A model generated the notes under the pieces. That model worked only from the letters and a program-made list of their open reading frames with translations, made no database searches and was not told the origin of the DNA. A stretch of DNA of 64,000 nucleotides from Moringa oleifera. Lineage: Eukaryota > Streptophyta > Magnoliopsida > Brassicales > Moringaceae. The position numbers and the translations under genes are program-made. The DNA lies in NCBI GenBank assembly GCA_021397835.1, contig JAJFZO010000034.1, forward strand, positions 8,881,501 to 8,945,500, given 5' to 3'. Shown in pieces: positions 50,301 through 60,089 of this stretch (the stretch's first letter is position 1; each line of letters starts with the position of its first letter).

Positions 50301-51076
50301 GTTATGCATCATGAAGATAAAATTGAATCCATTGAAACTAAAAAAACTGAAAATTAATAAAGGTTCGATCCTTACTTGTAGTGCCCATGTGAAGCCATAG
50401 GCATTGTATTTCATTCAACCAGCATCCATTGCTCAATTCGCAACTGCCTTCTTGAAATGCACCAAGGAGTTGCAGTGGACCATGTGCCCCATGGAAAGCT
50501 ATTAAAGGCTTCAACATTGTCTACCAGATTAAATTGTCACTTGGAGACATGTTGGCACTCGTCATGGCCTATGATGAAGCCATTTAATAGATACAGCAAC
50601 CCTAGCTTCACCTTGTCATCTTCCTCCTCAAACTCCTCTTCTAGCAGCTTGGTCTTAATATAACTACCACTGGCCTTATCCCTCCTCCCGAAGTATTTAG
50701 CAAGGATACCAGATGGATTAGCTGCAATGTTGTCTGTGTCCGGTAGTTCACCAAACTTCAAGCCAATGATTAGGCAATATTCCACTTTTCTAAAACGAAC
50801 TTCATTCTGCCCAAGTCTGAACCACATTTCATCCTCGCGATTCTGTTGCTCTCGAAGTAGAAGATTATGGACAATAATCCCAAAGAAGTTAAAATCTATG
50901 TGCACATGTAAGAAATGCCCCAGACAGGTCCTTTCAAACTTCTCCTTCTGAGAGTCATCTAAAATTTTTTTCAAAGTGGGGATGATATCATTGTCACAGT
51001 GTTTCATTATCTTCCCAATTTTTCAGGACTTTTTGGGGATCACATATGGCTTATGAGAAGTAGAGCTGGTTGCCAT
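47351..51076 (-). pseudogene. DUF1985 / ULP1-like protease gene carried by the MULE
   Basis: The likely original start ATGGCAACC is at 51,076, with a stop 18 codons on (KKS then TGA). The frame at 50,537-51,007 contains the DUF1985 domain: HVHIDFNFFGIIVHNLLLRE, DEMWFRLGQNEVRFRKVEYC, IIGLKFGELP. A middle region (50.2-48.0 kb) is poorly conserved and includes an intronic minisatellite. The C-terminal ULP1 (C48) domain reads VPCHVGGSQWLLVVVDL, where the catalytic His is replaced by Gln (CAG at 47,774-47,776). The catalytic Asp follows at 47,723-47,725 (IFDFSR), and GDCGAHMLYVIEHLLL has the Cys at 47,435-47,437. It ends MPKI-stop at 47,351. ULP1 enzymes process SUMO; this copy would be inactive even if translated. 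The family assignment is solid, the exon map is not. Confidence 0.8.
49640..50125. repeat. GGTACGAAAT minisatellite inside the ULP-like gene
   Basis: About 14 copies of a 30-38-bp unit: GGTACGAAATGAAGACACGA followed by AATTGAGAATGTT. It falls between DUF1985 and ULP1 parts, probably in an intron. The minus-strand open frame 49,809-50,129 (NILNFVSSF-type peptide repeats) is its translation. A smaller related run is at 51,110-51,240. Confidence 0.85.
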
Positions 51077-51569
51077 CTATAATTGGCCAAAAAAACATGT
51101 CAAAATTCGAGCAAATAGTATACGATTTCAAAAACTAAGTTCGATTAATTGGTATGATCTCTAAAACTTGGTATGATTTATCAAATTAGGTACAATTTCC
51201 AAAATTAGTTACGTTTTGACCTAACATGGTATGAATGTAGCGAACCGATGCACATAGATGCACCCAAAGCAAGAAATGGGTGCACATAGACACCAAAGAA
51301 TGAGTAGGTAATATACCTAAACTAATTTTTTGATTTTAATGTATCAAAAGAAAAATTAAAAATGCACAACAACATAAGGGGATGATTTCATTCGTGGGTA
51401 TTCCACAGGAAGGAATGAAGAATTTGAGCTGAAAATATTATTTGAAACCATACCGCTATTGATTTCTTAGTGACTCAGTAACTTGCGGATATTCTTCAAA
51501 GGTCAGTTTACAATGAAAATGAAGAAATGAACAAACACCGAATGCAGAGGGACGAAGCTAAGCGATGAA

Positions 51570-51780
51570 GTTTAACGCCATAGTTAGAAGAGAGGAAAAG
51601 AGAGACATTTGAGATATTTGACTTTTGGGATTCTATATTTGGACAAGTAAGTAATTGCACATGTTGGATAAAGGGAAATTTTGTCTTAAAGTATCTAAAA
51701 AGTGCTAAAAACATATACATTATTAATGTTAGTTATTTGCACAAATACCCTTATACGAGGGACTATAAAAAAAATCCCTC
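51570..51780 (-). repeat. MULE right degenerate terminal repeat
   Basis: Read inward: GAGGGATTTTTTTTATAGTC, then TTTTTAGCACTTTTTAGATA, CTTGTCCAAATATAG and AATGTCTCTCTTTTCC, matching blocks of the left end at similar distances. It abuts the target duplication 51,781-51,789. Confidence 0.65.
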
Positions 51781-51940
51781 ATTCTTTATCATTAAAGTCT
51801 ACTACAACTGGGAGTAAGAGGTAAGAATATGTTTAATTATCTGTCTTCATTTCTTTGAATGGAATATCTAAATGGTATAGTGTCATTGCTTTCTTGTTTA
51901 GGCAAATAAAGCCCAAATAAAGCAAAGTGGACACACAACT
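51781..51940 (+). pseudogene. MATE pseudogene, C-terminal exons beyond the MULE
   Basis: Right after the MULE the plus strand reads FIIKVYYNWE, stop, E up to a GTAAG donor at 51,821. After a short intron and a TTGTTTAG acceptor it reads ANKAQIK from 51,902. Joined, NWE-stop-E-ANKAQ matches the conserved tail of plant MATEs (TNWEQEANKAR-type), with Gln again changed to a stop. Left of the MULE, 43,330-43,376 can be read in the same frame into this exon. Gene orientation agrees with exons at 42.4-43.1 kb. Exons between (the N-terminal part of the second MATE repeat) are not recognised, so the gene was already decayed or partly deleted. Confidence 0.6.
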
Positions 51941-52348
51941 CTATTACCCCTATGGATATGGTATTATAAAGATGCAAATTGGTTGTTCCATATTATAAAA
52001 GATAAAGATTTTTTTTTTTTTGGCATGCCATTCTTGAAGATTGTGTTTAAAAGTGAGGACTGCCTCTCAAAATTTACCATGGAAGCATATAAAGTGACTT
52101 TGCTTTGAATGGATTCTCAAGATATATCAAACTTTTCTAACATTTGTGCCTTTCACTTCCTAATTATTTGAATGGAAGTTTAGATCTAATTTGAACCTAG
52201 GAAGATTTTTTAGGCCCTGGTTGAACCTTTTGTTAAATACAAGATTAAGTTAACTCTAGCCACTGCAAAAAATTTCAAATTTGGCTTTCGACTCTTCTTT
52301 GTGCCTAAAACCATCATATTGATGTTTTTGACCTTAATTTGAACCTAG
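51941..52348. other. Gap between MULE host gene and CACTA element D
   Basis: No gene. Contains TTTGAACCTAGGAAGATTTT and a shorter repeat of it (TTTGAACCTAGAAA) at the D insertion site, suggesting an older unclassified repeat as the target. Confidence 0.4.
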
Positions 52349-52351
52349 AAA

Positions 52352-52690
52352 CACTACAAGAAAAAAAATCTTTTATGAGGGGCAATGTCCATCATATAAA
52401 GCTTTTTATGACGATCAGAAAACTGTCATTATAAACGATGTCATAAAAACTTTATAACGGTCTAAAAGACCTAAATTCTTTACGGTTTTTAACCGTCATT
52501 AAAAGGTTAGAATATTAATGACGGTCTGTAATTGACCATCATAAAAAACTTATGACGATCCATCACAGACCGTCATAAAATATATTTATGATATCATGAC
52601 GGTCTTTGTGACCGTCATTAAAAAAAATTTAATTATGTACTTTTTATGACGGTTTTTATACCGTCATAAAAAAATGTTTATGTTTTATTA
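52352..52690 (-). repeat. Element D 3' palindromic subterminal repeats
   Basis: Seven or so stem-loops such as TTATGACGATCCATCACAGA, CCGTCATAAAA and CATGACGGTCTTTGTGACCG, TCATTAAAA. CG dinucleotides in the cores stand out from the AT-rich flanks. Confidence 0.8.
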
Positions 52691-53640
52691 TATATTTTTT
52701 ATTAATTAATCACAAATTTTTTTTATAATTTTTGTAAATTAATTAATATTTATCATTTTTTTTTGCAATTATAGTTAAACAATACAAAAATGTCAAACAA
52801 AAAAAATTACATATATTTATAACTACAACTATTATCATTTTACAAAATAAAATAATATTAAGTATCAAAAATAAACAAAATATCTACAAATTAAATTACG
52901 CAATTGTCATTTTCACTGTTCCGTTCTACCATTACATCAAAAAATACCTAGTACATTAGATGTGTCACTCCTGCAATAGTTATAGAAAAGATACATTATT
53001 ATATAAGCTCTATTTACCATATAATTAATTTACATATCAAAATAAATAAGCAATTGTAATAAAGCTTGAAAATCAAATATAATAAAAGGTTGGGAATGCA
53101 TCTAGATGTCAAATATATAACTTCTTGTAACTTATAAGGTATATATTAATCATAATATGCAATTTTTCTATTGTAATTCCCTACATCTAGGCATCAAAAA
53201 TGTAACTTCTTGTAATGCAACAGTAAGTGTGAAAATTAACTGATTATGAACATATTTATTTCATATGCATGCTTGAATACTTTTCCTTATTTTTTGCTTT
53301 CCCAGCTGCTTAAAGATGACATTTACAGAATTCTCAATAGAATTGACAAAGAACTCAACAGAATTAGTAGATGGCTTAATGAATAGAATGAGTAGAGTGT
53401 TCAATGAATAGAATTAGTTCATCATATTTGAATTTAACCAAGACAAACAACACACAATTAAAATACACTATTAATGAGCTAACAAGGATTACATACCTGG
53501 CTATGATAGTAACTGTTGTACATGCATAGCCCATTCACCACGTATTTCATCAATTTCTTCATTACTGTATGTATCCTTACAATTGAACTTTAAGATTAAA
53601 ACACAAATGAAGATAACATAATCAATTTGATATTATTTAT
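52691..53640. other. Element D 3' noncoding region
   Basis: AT-rich, between subterminal repeats and the protease gene. A ~65-bp stretch around TATAACTTCTTGTAACTTAT (53,115) recurs diverged at about 53,200 (AATGTAACTTCTTGTAATGC). No gene seen. Confidence 0.45.
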
Positions 53641-55500
53641 AAATATAAAATATTTAATATTTAAATAAAATAAATAATTTGACATTCTCATAAAGAATTT
53701 TCGGATCTTCAATTATTTTCTTCATAAATCGAAGTACAAAATAGCCACATTCTATACCACCTCTTTGAATCGGTGCCTGTACAAGTAAAAATATAATCAT
53801 TAACACATATTATTTTTAATATTATTAATAATGAAAAAACAAAATGAACTCACTTGAATTCGTTGCCATGTAATATTTGATCTCACATGAAACATTTGAA
53901 AACCCCTGTATCATTAACCAATAAACATTTGAAAATATGTAGTATTTAGAAGTAATAATGAAATCAATAAACAAAAGACATAAAGTAAAACTTGTACTCA
54001 CATGGTCACAATTTTTTTAAGGTCAGGTCCTACTTCATGACCCAAAGAATCCAAATGATACACTATTCATGATGCCATATCAATAACCACTAATTCCCAA
54101 TGAAATCTATTCGTAATAAGAAAAACGAAAGATGATAAATAGCCAAATGAGATATGTCTTGGTAAAGCAATTAAGATAGAAATTTCTTACTTTGGATTGT
54201 AAGGCATGAAAAGAATTTGGTTTGAATGTTCTTTTTCCAACTACTCAACAATACATCATGTTCTATCTTTTAACCTACTTTCATTGTTTTGTCTATTAGA
54301 TAGTGAGACAATTACAGGGTTGATGAAGCCAAATTGTTTCAACTTTTTTGTATCCTTCAAATTAGCATGTAGATATCTGAAAGTAAACAAATTGAAAGTT
54401 AAATCTTATAAATATAGATATTGAAATAAACTAACATTGAAATTTTGTCTCACCTGATATATAGACAAATGCTAGTTCCTCCCAATTCTTTTTTATCAAT
54501 CATGATAGAGCAATCTTTTGAGCCAATATAGTAATAAAATGGACAGCAAAAAACATCATCATCAAATCTTACTCTAACTTCATTTCGCATGTTAATCATC
54601 AATGGATAAGCTGCTTTTGCGAACTGCTCTAGAGCTTCCTCAGAAATGGATCCCATTTTTTTACTGATTTCCTTTTCCTTTGTCTCCAAACATGTGACAA
54701 TAATAAATTTTAAAAATCAAATAATTTTAATATGAAAAGAAACAAAAACAATATACCACAACTAAAATTATGTCATACCTCCATAACAATATGAGTAGAA
54801 ACTAAGTCTTTAGGCCAACTTACATGATGACCCAATGCATCTTTAACAAATATAAGATATTCATCCTCATTTTCAATAGGTAATCGAGCATCTTGACTGA
54901 ATATTTGATCAACAAAAATCACAAAATTGGCAGAAGAACCATCAATAACAGTGCCCATTGCAATAACATTTTCTAGTGTATCCACTGCTAATTTACATAT
55001 AACATCCTATTCACAAAAAAATAACATTATTAATAATAATTAATAGTAAAAACAATGTCTATAGCATTAAATAAATAAGTAAATACCTTCATCTTTAAAT
55101 CTTCATCAAAAGCATCGCAAAAATCCTTCATAGGCATTGGTGAATCGAGTTTTTGTATCTTATTGGAGCTATGACCTTCAAGTTGTACAACACGTGAATG
55201 TGTATCAGTGCTTCCTTAAGTCAACAACAACAGTTTTTGCTCTACCTCAGTCAAGCAAGCTTCTAGATATGCTACCTTATTAGGAGTAGAAAAAAAGACC
55301 GAAGAAGTGATAAGCTTTCCAACTCCTCTAATTCGACCCCTATGCTCATTAGTACCAAGAGCTTTGCTTAAAATGTCATCACTGCCTGAGAATGTAATGG
55401 TGCCAACTTCTGACTACTCCATTAACTCATCCTATAATAATACTGTCATAAAAGAAAAAGAAAAACAATCAAACCTTTTTGCCTTCAGTTAAAAAGTTTA
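53640..55500 (-). pseudogene. TNP1-like and ULP1-like gene of CACTA element D
   Basis: Minus-strand exons in order. 55,440-55,280: ILSKALGTNEHRGRIRGVG and TSSVFFSTPNK, the LGTxEHxGRxRG motif of CACTA second ORFs, after a stop at 55,416-55,418. 54,985-54,773: AMGTVIDGSSANFVIFVDQI, ARLPIENED and ALGHHVSWPKDLV, the DUF8039-like domain, ending at a GTATGA donor. 54,690-54,450: SKKMGSISEEALEQFAKAAY and YYYIGSKDCSIMI. 54,395-54,190: YLHANLKDTKKLKQFGFINP and FMPYNPK. 54,115-54,000: RFHWELVVIDMAS, stop, IVYHLDSLGHEVGPDLKK, with His at 54,100-54,102 and Asp at 54,049-54,051. 53,775-53,690: APIQRGGIECGYFVLRFMKK, with the catalytic Cys at 53,747-53,749 and its Gln. The His-Asp-Cys triad is intact. Only a few stops interrupt it, so this is the youngest-looking coding copy in the window. 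Role: SUMO-type protease plus accessory DNA-binding protein. Confidence 0.8.
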
Positions 55501-57010
55501 CTTGTAAGCTTCATCAATCCAAGTTCCATCATAATTGGATAGTATATAGTTAACATTATCCTCACTGATTTCATCATTTATACCCACTTTAAGTATGTAA
55601 TACATATCATGTAAAATAATGTTATTGTAAAAATAAGATAAAAAACAAGGTGCCTACTAGACTGAAAGGCCTCAAGCAAAGTGAAGACTATTTCTTCTAA
55701 ACACATGGTACATTAGTAGATTACTAAGAAATTACCAACCTAGAACGATGTTATCTGTGCAAAAAAATGGCTTCTATCTGAAGGGTTTTGACTTTTCTTT
55801 CAAGTTCTATTAATATGTAACAAGCTTTCCTTTCCTTCAAACGAGCAATTGACTATCACAGCAATTATCCTGCATGATGAATCATATCATCTGTGAGAAA
55901 AAAACCTTTATTACTAGCACAGAAAAATACTTAAAAAGTTTCACTTTAATCGAAGTATCAGAGTATCAATAAACTTTTTCTCTCAATGATTATTCTTTAT
56001 TATTGGTTTCTCTCAAGGATTCAATTCATGTACTAAATGGCAATCCTATATTATGGCACCCATATGCAACAAAATGATAGAATATTGGTGCTTTTGTCTT
56101 CCATGTGGCGAGGTTAGTCAAGTGGCAGCTCCTTTTTCAAGCTCACATGTGTGATGATTCTCCGAAAAGAGCAAACCTAGCCAGCCCACCAGGATTCAAT
56201 TATCAACCTAGGATTCAATTATCAACACATAAATATGGACGAGAACTTTGAATAGCACAAAGACACCTTAGATGAGAAGGAATTAAGTGTCCGAATTGCC
56301 AGCCAACTAACATTTATAATCTAAAATTTTGGTCCAAGAACAAGCAAGCATGCTTTGACAACAAGCTTTCCTACCTACAGGGATGAGAAAATACAGCCTA
56401 TGAAGGCGGTACCTAAGGCTGTCTAAGCTACTAAATACATATACATAGAGAGAAAGAAAGAGAGTTAGTTTGTCTATGTTAGGTTTTACTTTTTCACAAA
56501 TAGATGCATGGTACACACTTGGGTGTGGCTTTATTACGCCATTAGGAGAAACTTGGCAGCCCCAGCCATGGCTTACAATTTCTCCCTTCATTTACTTACA
56601 ATTTCCAGTATCACAAGGGTAACAAACATGGGTATCATCCAAAAATGCATAATGACAAGAGAAGAAAATTTTAGAACAAAACTAAGTAAGAAAAGAATCA
56701 ATAAAAAAATCTTTCTCTCTCTCTGTAACAATGTAAGATGAAGGTTTGATTAGTTTTACATGCTATTTTTTTGCTTTAATGGTATCATCTGATAGTGCAC
56801 AAAGCCTATTTCACAAAATTTCTTGAAAGAATGAAGCTTTCCATCGATTATATGATGTTGAAAGATAGAAATCTTTGTTTCAAACATTGGTATTTTCGGG
56901 TATTTTCTAAGGAGAATAAAGAACACCACTGCCACTGTGTGGGTGAAGAGCTTTCTAGATATTTACAATATATTTTGTATACTATTTATTACTGTCAAAA
57001 TCATTACATA
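55501..57010. other. Element D 5' noncoding interior; no gene recognised
   Basis: Where TNP2 would lie in a full element there is intron-like DNA. The minus-strand frame 56,307-56,591 (95 codons, MKGEIVSHGWGCQVSPNGVI onward) has ordinary composition but no match I recognise. A GAGAGAAAGAAAGAGAG run is at 56,445. The block could be captured host sequence. Confidence 0.35.
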
Positions 57011-57014
57011 AGAT

Positions 57015-57335
57015 GCCAGTTGACCAAGTGGTAAAGTCTCATAAAATTGATTAAGAGAGCCTGGGTTCAAGTCGGCCCCCAAGCTTTTTCTCAAAATAAT
57101 TCAAACATATGTTTTATTAAACAAACAACATAGCAAACCAACTATGGAGCAAATGGTTGTATGCCTGAAATAAGGTTTAGCAGGACTTAGGTTCGAGTTT
57201 ATTGGTTTGCATTTTCAATCAAGTATTTAAATTAAATATCAATCTATCCAAAAAATGCCATATCTTTTGCTTTGGCTAGATGGCAATGATATTTATCAAT
57301 CTCTCCAAGGGAGATTAGGTTCGAGTCTCCATCAC
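57015..57335 (+). repeat. Three tandem tRNA-like (A-box/B-box) units
   Basis: Each unit has an A-box-like word and, 42-45 bases later, a B-box-like word: TGACCAAGTGGT (57,021) with GGGTTCAAGTC (57,063); TGGAGCAAATGGTTG (57,145) with GGTTCGAGTTT (57,190); TGGCTAGATGGCAATG (57,273) with GGTTCGAGTCTCC (57,318). Unit spacing is 124 and 128 bp. Arms do not form complete clover leaves by eye, so these are SINE-like or tRNA-derived units and not tRNA genes. RNA polymerase III promotion is inferred. Confidence 0.6.
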
Positions 57336-57357
57336 AAACTTTGTTTTTCTAATTACA

Positions 57358-57504
57358 GATTTTTTATGATGGTCCCTCAAAATTGTCATGTATATTACGT
57401 TTTTTATGACGATCTTTTCAAACCATTATGTATTCAATTTTTTAATGACGTTCATAAAAGACCGTCATAAAATACTGTCATTAAAAATAATTTTTCTTGC
57501 AGTG
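57358..57504 (-). repeat. Element D 5' subterminal repeats and terminus
   Basis: TTTTTTATGATGGTCCCTCA, TTTTATGACGATCTTTTCAA and TAAAAGACCGTCATAAAATA units end in ATTTTTCTTGCAGTG. Cores match the other end of the element. Confidence 0.8.
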
Positions 57505-57809
57505 AAATATACTTCAAGGTTTAACTAAACCTTTTTTAGAGCATTTTCACTAGCTAAGCCTGATCTTACAAATTAGTTCAACCTCATTTTCTGAGCCTAA
57601 TCATCATTCAAAGCCATCTTAGAAGTTATAAGTCTCTATTTAGAAACTTCCAAGGGTAACACCTAGTTCTTATAGGTTAAGCCTTTTTTAGGATTAGCTT
57701 AGCTTCAAGTAGGTTTTTACCTTTTACATTTTTGCCCTTTATTTTGTTTTATATATAAGTACCTTTATTTGATCATCCAAATTTAATGGAGAGACATTAT
57801 GGCAAAAAT
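57505..57809. other. Unassigned flank of element D
   Basis: No gene. Contains TTTTATATATAAGTACC near 57,750, a TATA-like word close to the end of the gypsy fragment. Possibly LTR-derived. Confidence 0.35.
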
Positions 57810-59415
57810 TTGCTATTTAAAGAGAATTTTTGTTGACCTTTTGCCTTCTAGCCATGATTCATAATCAAAAAATGTAATGAATTTATGGCCTGTGATGTGG
57901 TTGCATAGATCTATCATCTTATTTGAGGAGATCTTTAGGGGCACATTGGCATTCTTCAGCACTTCAAATGAGGTTTGTTTATGTGCCTCCATTTTTAGAA
58001 TTAACGCCATGATCGATATTTTGGCAAGCATGTTCTGCAATTAATCTATGATGTTGTATTCACTATGCTTGATAAATTTTAGGAATTCCATGGCATTTTC
58101 TTTCGTTACTGGTTGGATCATTTCTTTATCTTTTTTAGCTTTCTCAAAAGCCTTTCCTTTCTTTGTTATCTCTTTTACCTTCACAGTAGTGTCTTTGCTT
58201 TCACAATCGTGTCTTTGTTGGTCTCAATGGGACCATAACATCTCCCACATTTTGTCATGTAGGTTGGTCCTAAAATATTCTTCACCTCTTAATTAGGAGT
58301 ATTGGTCTAGTAGTTCCACAGGACCGCACGATTTGATTTAAAGGGAAAAGATCAGGAATACTTTATCATAACTTTAGGCCTTTTGGCTTGAATTCTCTCT
58401 TTTTCTATCTTACTAAGATTGTTTTATTGTAAGGGCCTATGATTTTTATCATAAATGATCTATGGCTTATCATTACTATAGTCTCTTTTGTGTCTTTGAT
58501 CATCTCTAAAGTGTTCATTTGATGGACCAAGAGGGAGTTGTTTACAATGTTAAGGCATTTTTTTGTTTCAAATGACAAAATGCCATTGTCCATAAGAGAT
58601 TTTGCTTTGTATTTAAAGGAAAGGAAATTGTTAGTGTTATGCTTTATCATTAGATAATGGTATACACAAGTGGTAAGATTATACCACTTAGGGAATAAGG
58701 GTGGTAAAGGCCTTAATAATGGGAGCTATTAGTTTCTACTCTAGTGGTTATGGGTAAAGTTCATTACAAAGGATAGGAATAGGCCAGATTGGGGCCTTTG
58801 TTTTCTTTGCTGTTGCGATGGGTTATCGAAATAGGCTTATGTTAGGCCTATCCTTATGGTAGAGGGAAAAGTGGAAGAACCTCTTTCATAGTGTTTTAAG
58901 CTAGATATGACTAGTAATAGCTCGAGAATGTTATTTGTTATCAATGGAAGGGAGTTTCCTTCCTTTTTTTTTTTTCATGATAAGAACCTTCATCATCATC
59001 AGATCTTATAGTTTCTTGGTTTTTAGTGCACTCTTTATGAACTTTCTCTTTTGCATGTTTCATATGAATTTTTTTCCAACCATCATAACCAAATGCTTAC
59101 AAAGTGGCAACTTTAAGGTTCCTTGGAAAGTTTTGGAGAATTCTATGTCGATCAATGATGGTTGGACATGAGCAATCATTTCTTTTGATTAGGTGGCATA
59201 CTCTTTTGAATTTTTCATTAAGTTTCCTACTCATATTCTACAGTGTTACCCTATTAGGGCTTAGTCCCTCGATGTGCTTATAGTGGAGTAAGAATGCACT
59301 AGCTAAGTCCTTCATGTCTAGATCTTAATGTATTTTAGATTAATGTACCATTTTAATACCTCATTCTTAAGACTGTCTTGGAAATAATTGATAATGAGTT
59401 TTTGATTACTTTAAT
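57810..59415 (-). pseudogene. Ty3/gypsy gag and pre-protease fragment
   Basis: Minus strand from the right. 59,400-59,050 is the Retrotrans_gag domain (INYFQDSLKNEVLKWYINLK, DLASAFLLHYKHIEGLSPNR, with frame changes). 58,650-58,560 is the spacer usual around the zinc knuckle (MIKHNTNNFLSFKYKAKSLM, NGILSFE). 58,040-57,813 is the pre-protease region (AKISIMALILKMEAHKQTSF, EVLKNANVPLKISSNKMIDL, HITGHKFITFFDYES). These segments have the order and spacing seen in plant gypsy polyproteins. The fragment stops just where the aspartic protease should start, and begins abruptly within gag at about 59,415 beside an LTR-like edge, so both ends were cut. Several stops; not functional. Confidence 0.75.
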
Positions 59416-59424
59416 ATAGGTTAA

Positions 59425-60060
59425 CACTTAATTTTGTCCCTGAGGAAATTGACTTTATCAAAAAGTTATTCTTCGGTCTAAAAGCTTAAGATCAAGATTT
59501 ACTATAATTTATCATCAGACTTCAGTCAAGACTCTTACACTATGTAAGACTAGGAGTCTTTATCAGGGTTTATGACATAGATGACTCATCGAGGTTCATA
59601 TTATAGATGACTCATTAGCATTCATAAATGTAGATCATATACATCATCGATGTTCACCTTGTCTCATCGAGAGTGCCCTTATGAATTTTTGATTCAGCAG
59701 ATACATCAGCTTTTGCTTCATTAGGTTTAAAGGTAGATCTCACATCAGGGATTTATGCAGTGAAGTTAAGCTCAATTCTTTAGGTCATTCGCATCAAGAT
59801 TCTTGGTCTAAATGATTCATGGATCTCCTTTTTATTAGTCGAATCAAAGCCTTAGGTAGTTCGAGACCAAGCCCGACTTAGGTATTATTACTTTATTAGG
59901 CCTCTCTCATTCAAAATTGAGTTAAGGCATTCATTATTAGAGTTATGATTAGAAAGTTAACAAGTTATTATTTTAGTGATGATCACTCTAGCTATTCTAA
60001 GTATTAGTCAAAACCATCTAAAAAAGAAATTTTAATTACTTGAAAAATAAAAGAGTTTGT
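59425..60060. repeat. LTR-like edge and degenerate ATC-rich repeats
   Basis: TTAACACTTAATTTTGTCCC opens the segment. Loose units follow, such as TCATCGAGGTTCATATTATA and GATGACTCATTAGCATTCAT. The pattern (edge, ATC-rich repeats, then a minus-strand coiled-coil ORF) repeats that at 32.8-34.6 kb. Confidence 0.45.
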
Positions 60061-60089
60061 ATATTCAACAAAAAAGCAAAAAGGAAAAG

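Larger units (their letters stand above)
43377..51780. mobile_element. Mutator-like element (Kaonashi/ULP-carrying type) with 9-bp target duplication
   Basis: ATTCGTTAT (43,368-43,376) precedes it and ATTCTTTAT (51,781-51,789) follows, 8 of 9 bases alike, the usual MULE duplication length. Termini read inward are GAGGAAATTGTCAAAATTGG and GAGGGATTTTTTTTATAGTC. Inside, matching blocks occur at similar offsets (TTTTTAGCACTT at 67 and 70; TTGTCYAAATA at about 160 and 135), so degenerate ~200-bp terminal repeats exist. Cargo is a plus-strand mudrA-type transposase (44.4-46.7 kb) and a minus-strand gene with DUF1985 and ULP1 parts (47.35-51.08 kb). In Arabidopsis, ULP-carrying MULEs are known as Kaonashi elements. 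Both genes contain stops. It sits inside the MATE pseudogene. Confidence 0.85.
52352..57504 (-). mobile_element. CACTA element D, 5.15 kb, with AAA target duplication
   Basis: Left tip CACTACAAGAAAAAAAATC at 52,352. The right tip at 57,504, read inward, is CACTGCAAGAAAAATTATTT. AAA flanks both sides (52,349-52,351 and 57,505-57,507), the 3-bp duplication expected for CACTA elements. Palindromic subterminal repeats built on TATGACGGTCTGTAATTGAC and its complement lie at both ends. Coding content is one minus-strand gene with a TNP1-like/DUF8039-like part and a ULP1 protease; no TNP2 was found, so the copy looks nonautonomous. The family differs from A, B and C by tip and palindrome core. Confidence 0.9.

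Noticed and set aside
56307..56591. A 94-codon minus-strand frame inside element D as a captured host gene
   Set aside because: Composition is ordinary but I recognise no family and see no splice context; left as unassigned sequence.
57015..57335. Genuine tRNA genes
   Set aside because: A-box- and B-box-like words are present, but no unit gives full acceptor and anticodon stems; kept only as tRNA-like repeats.
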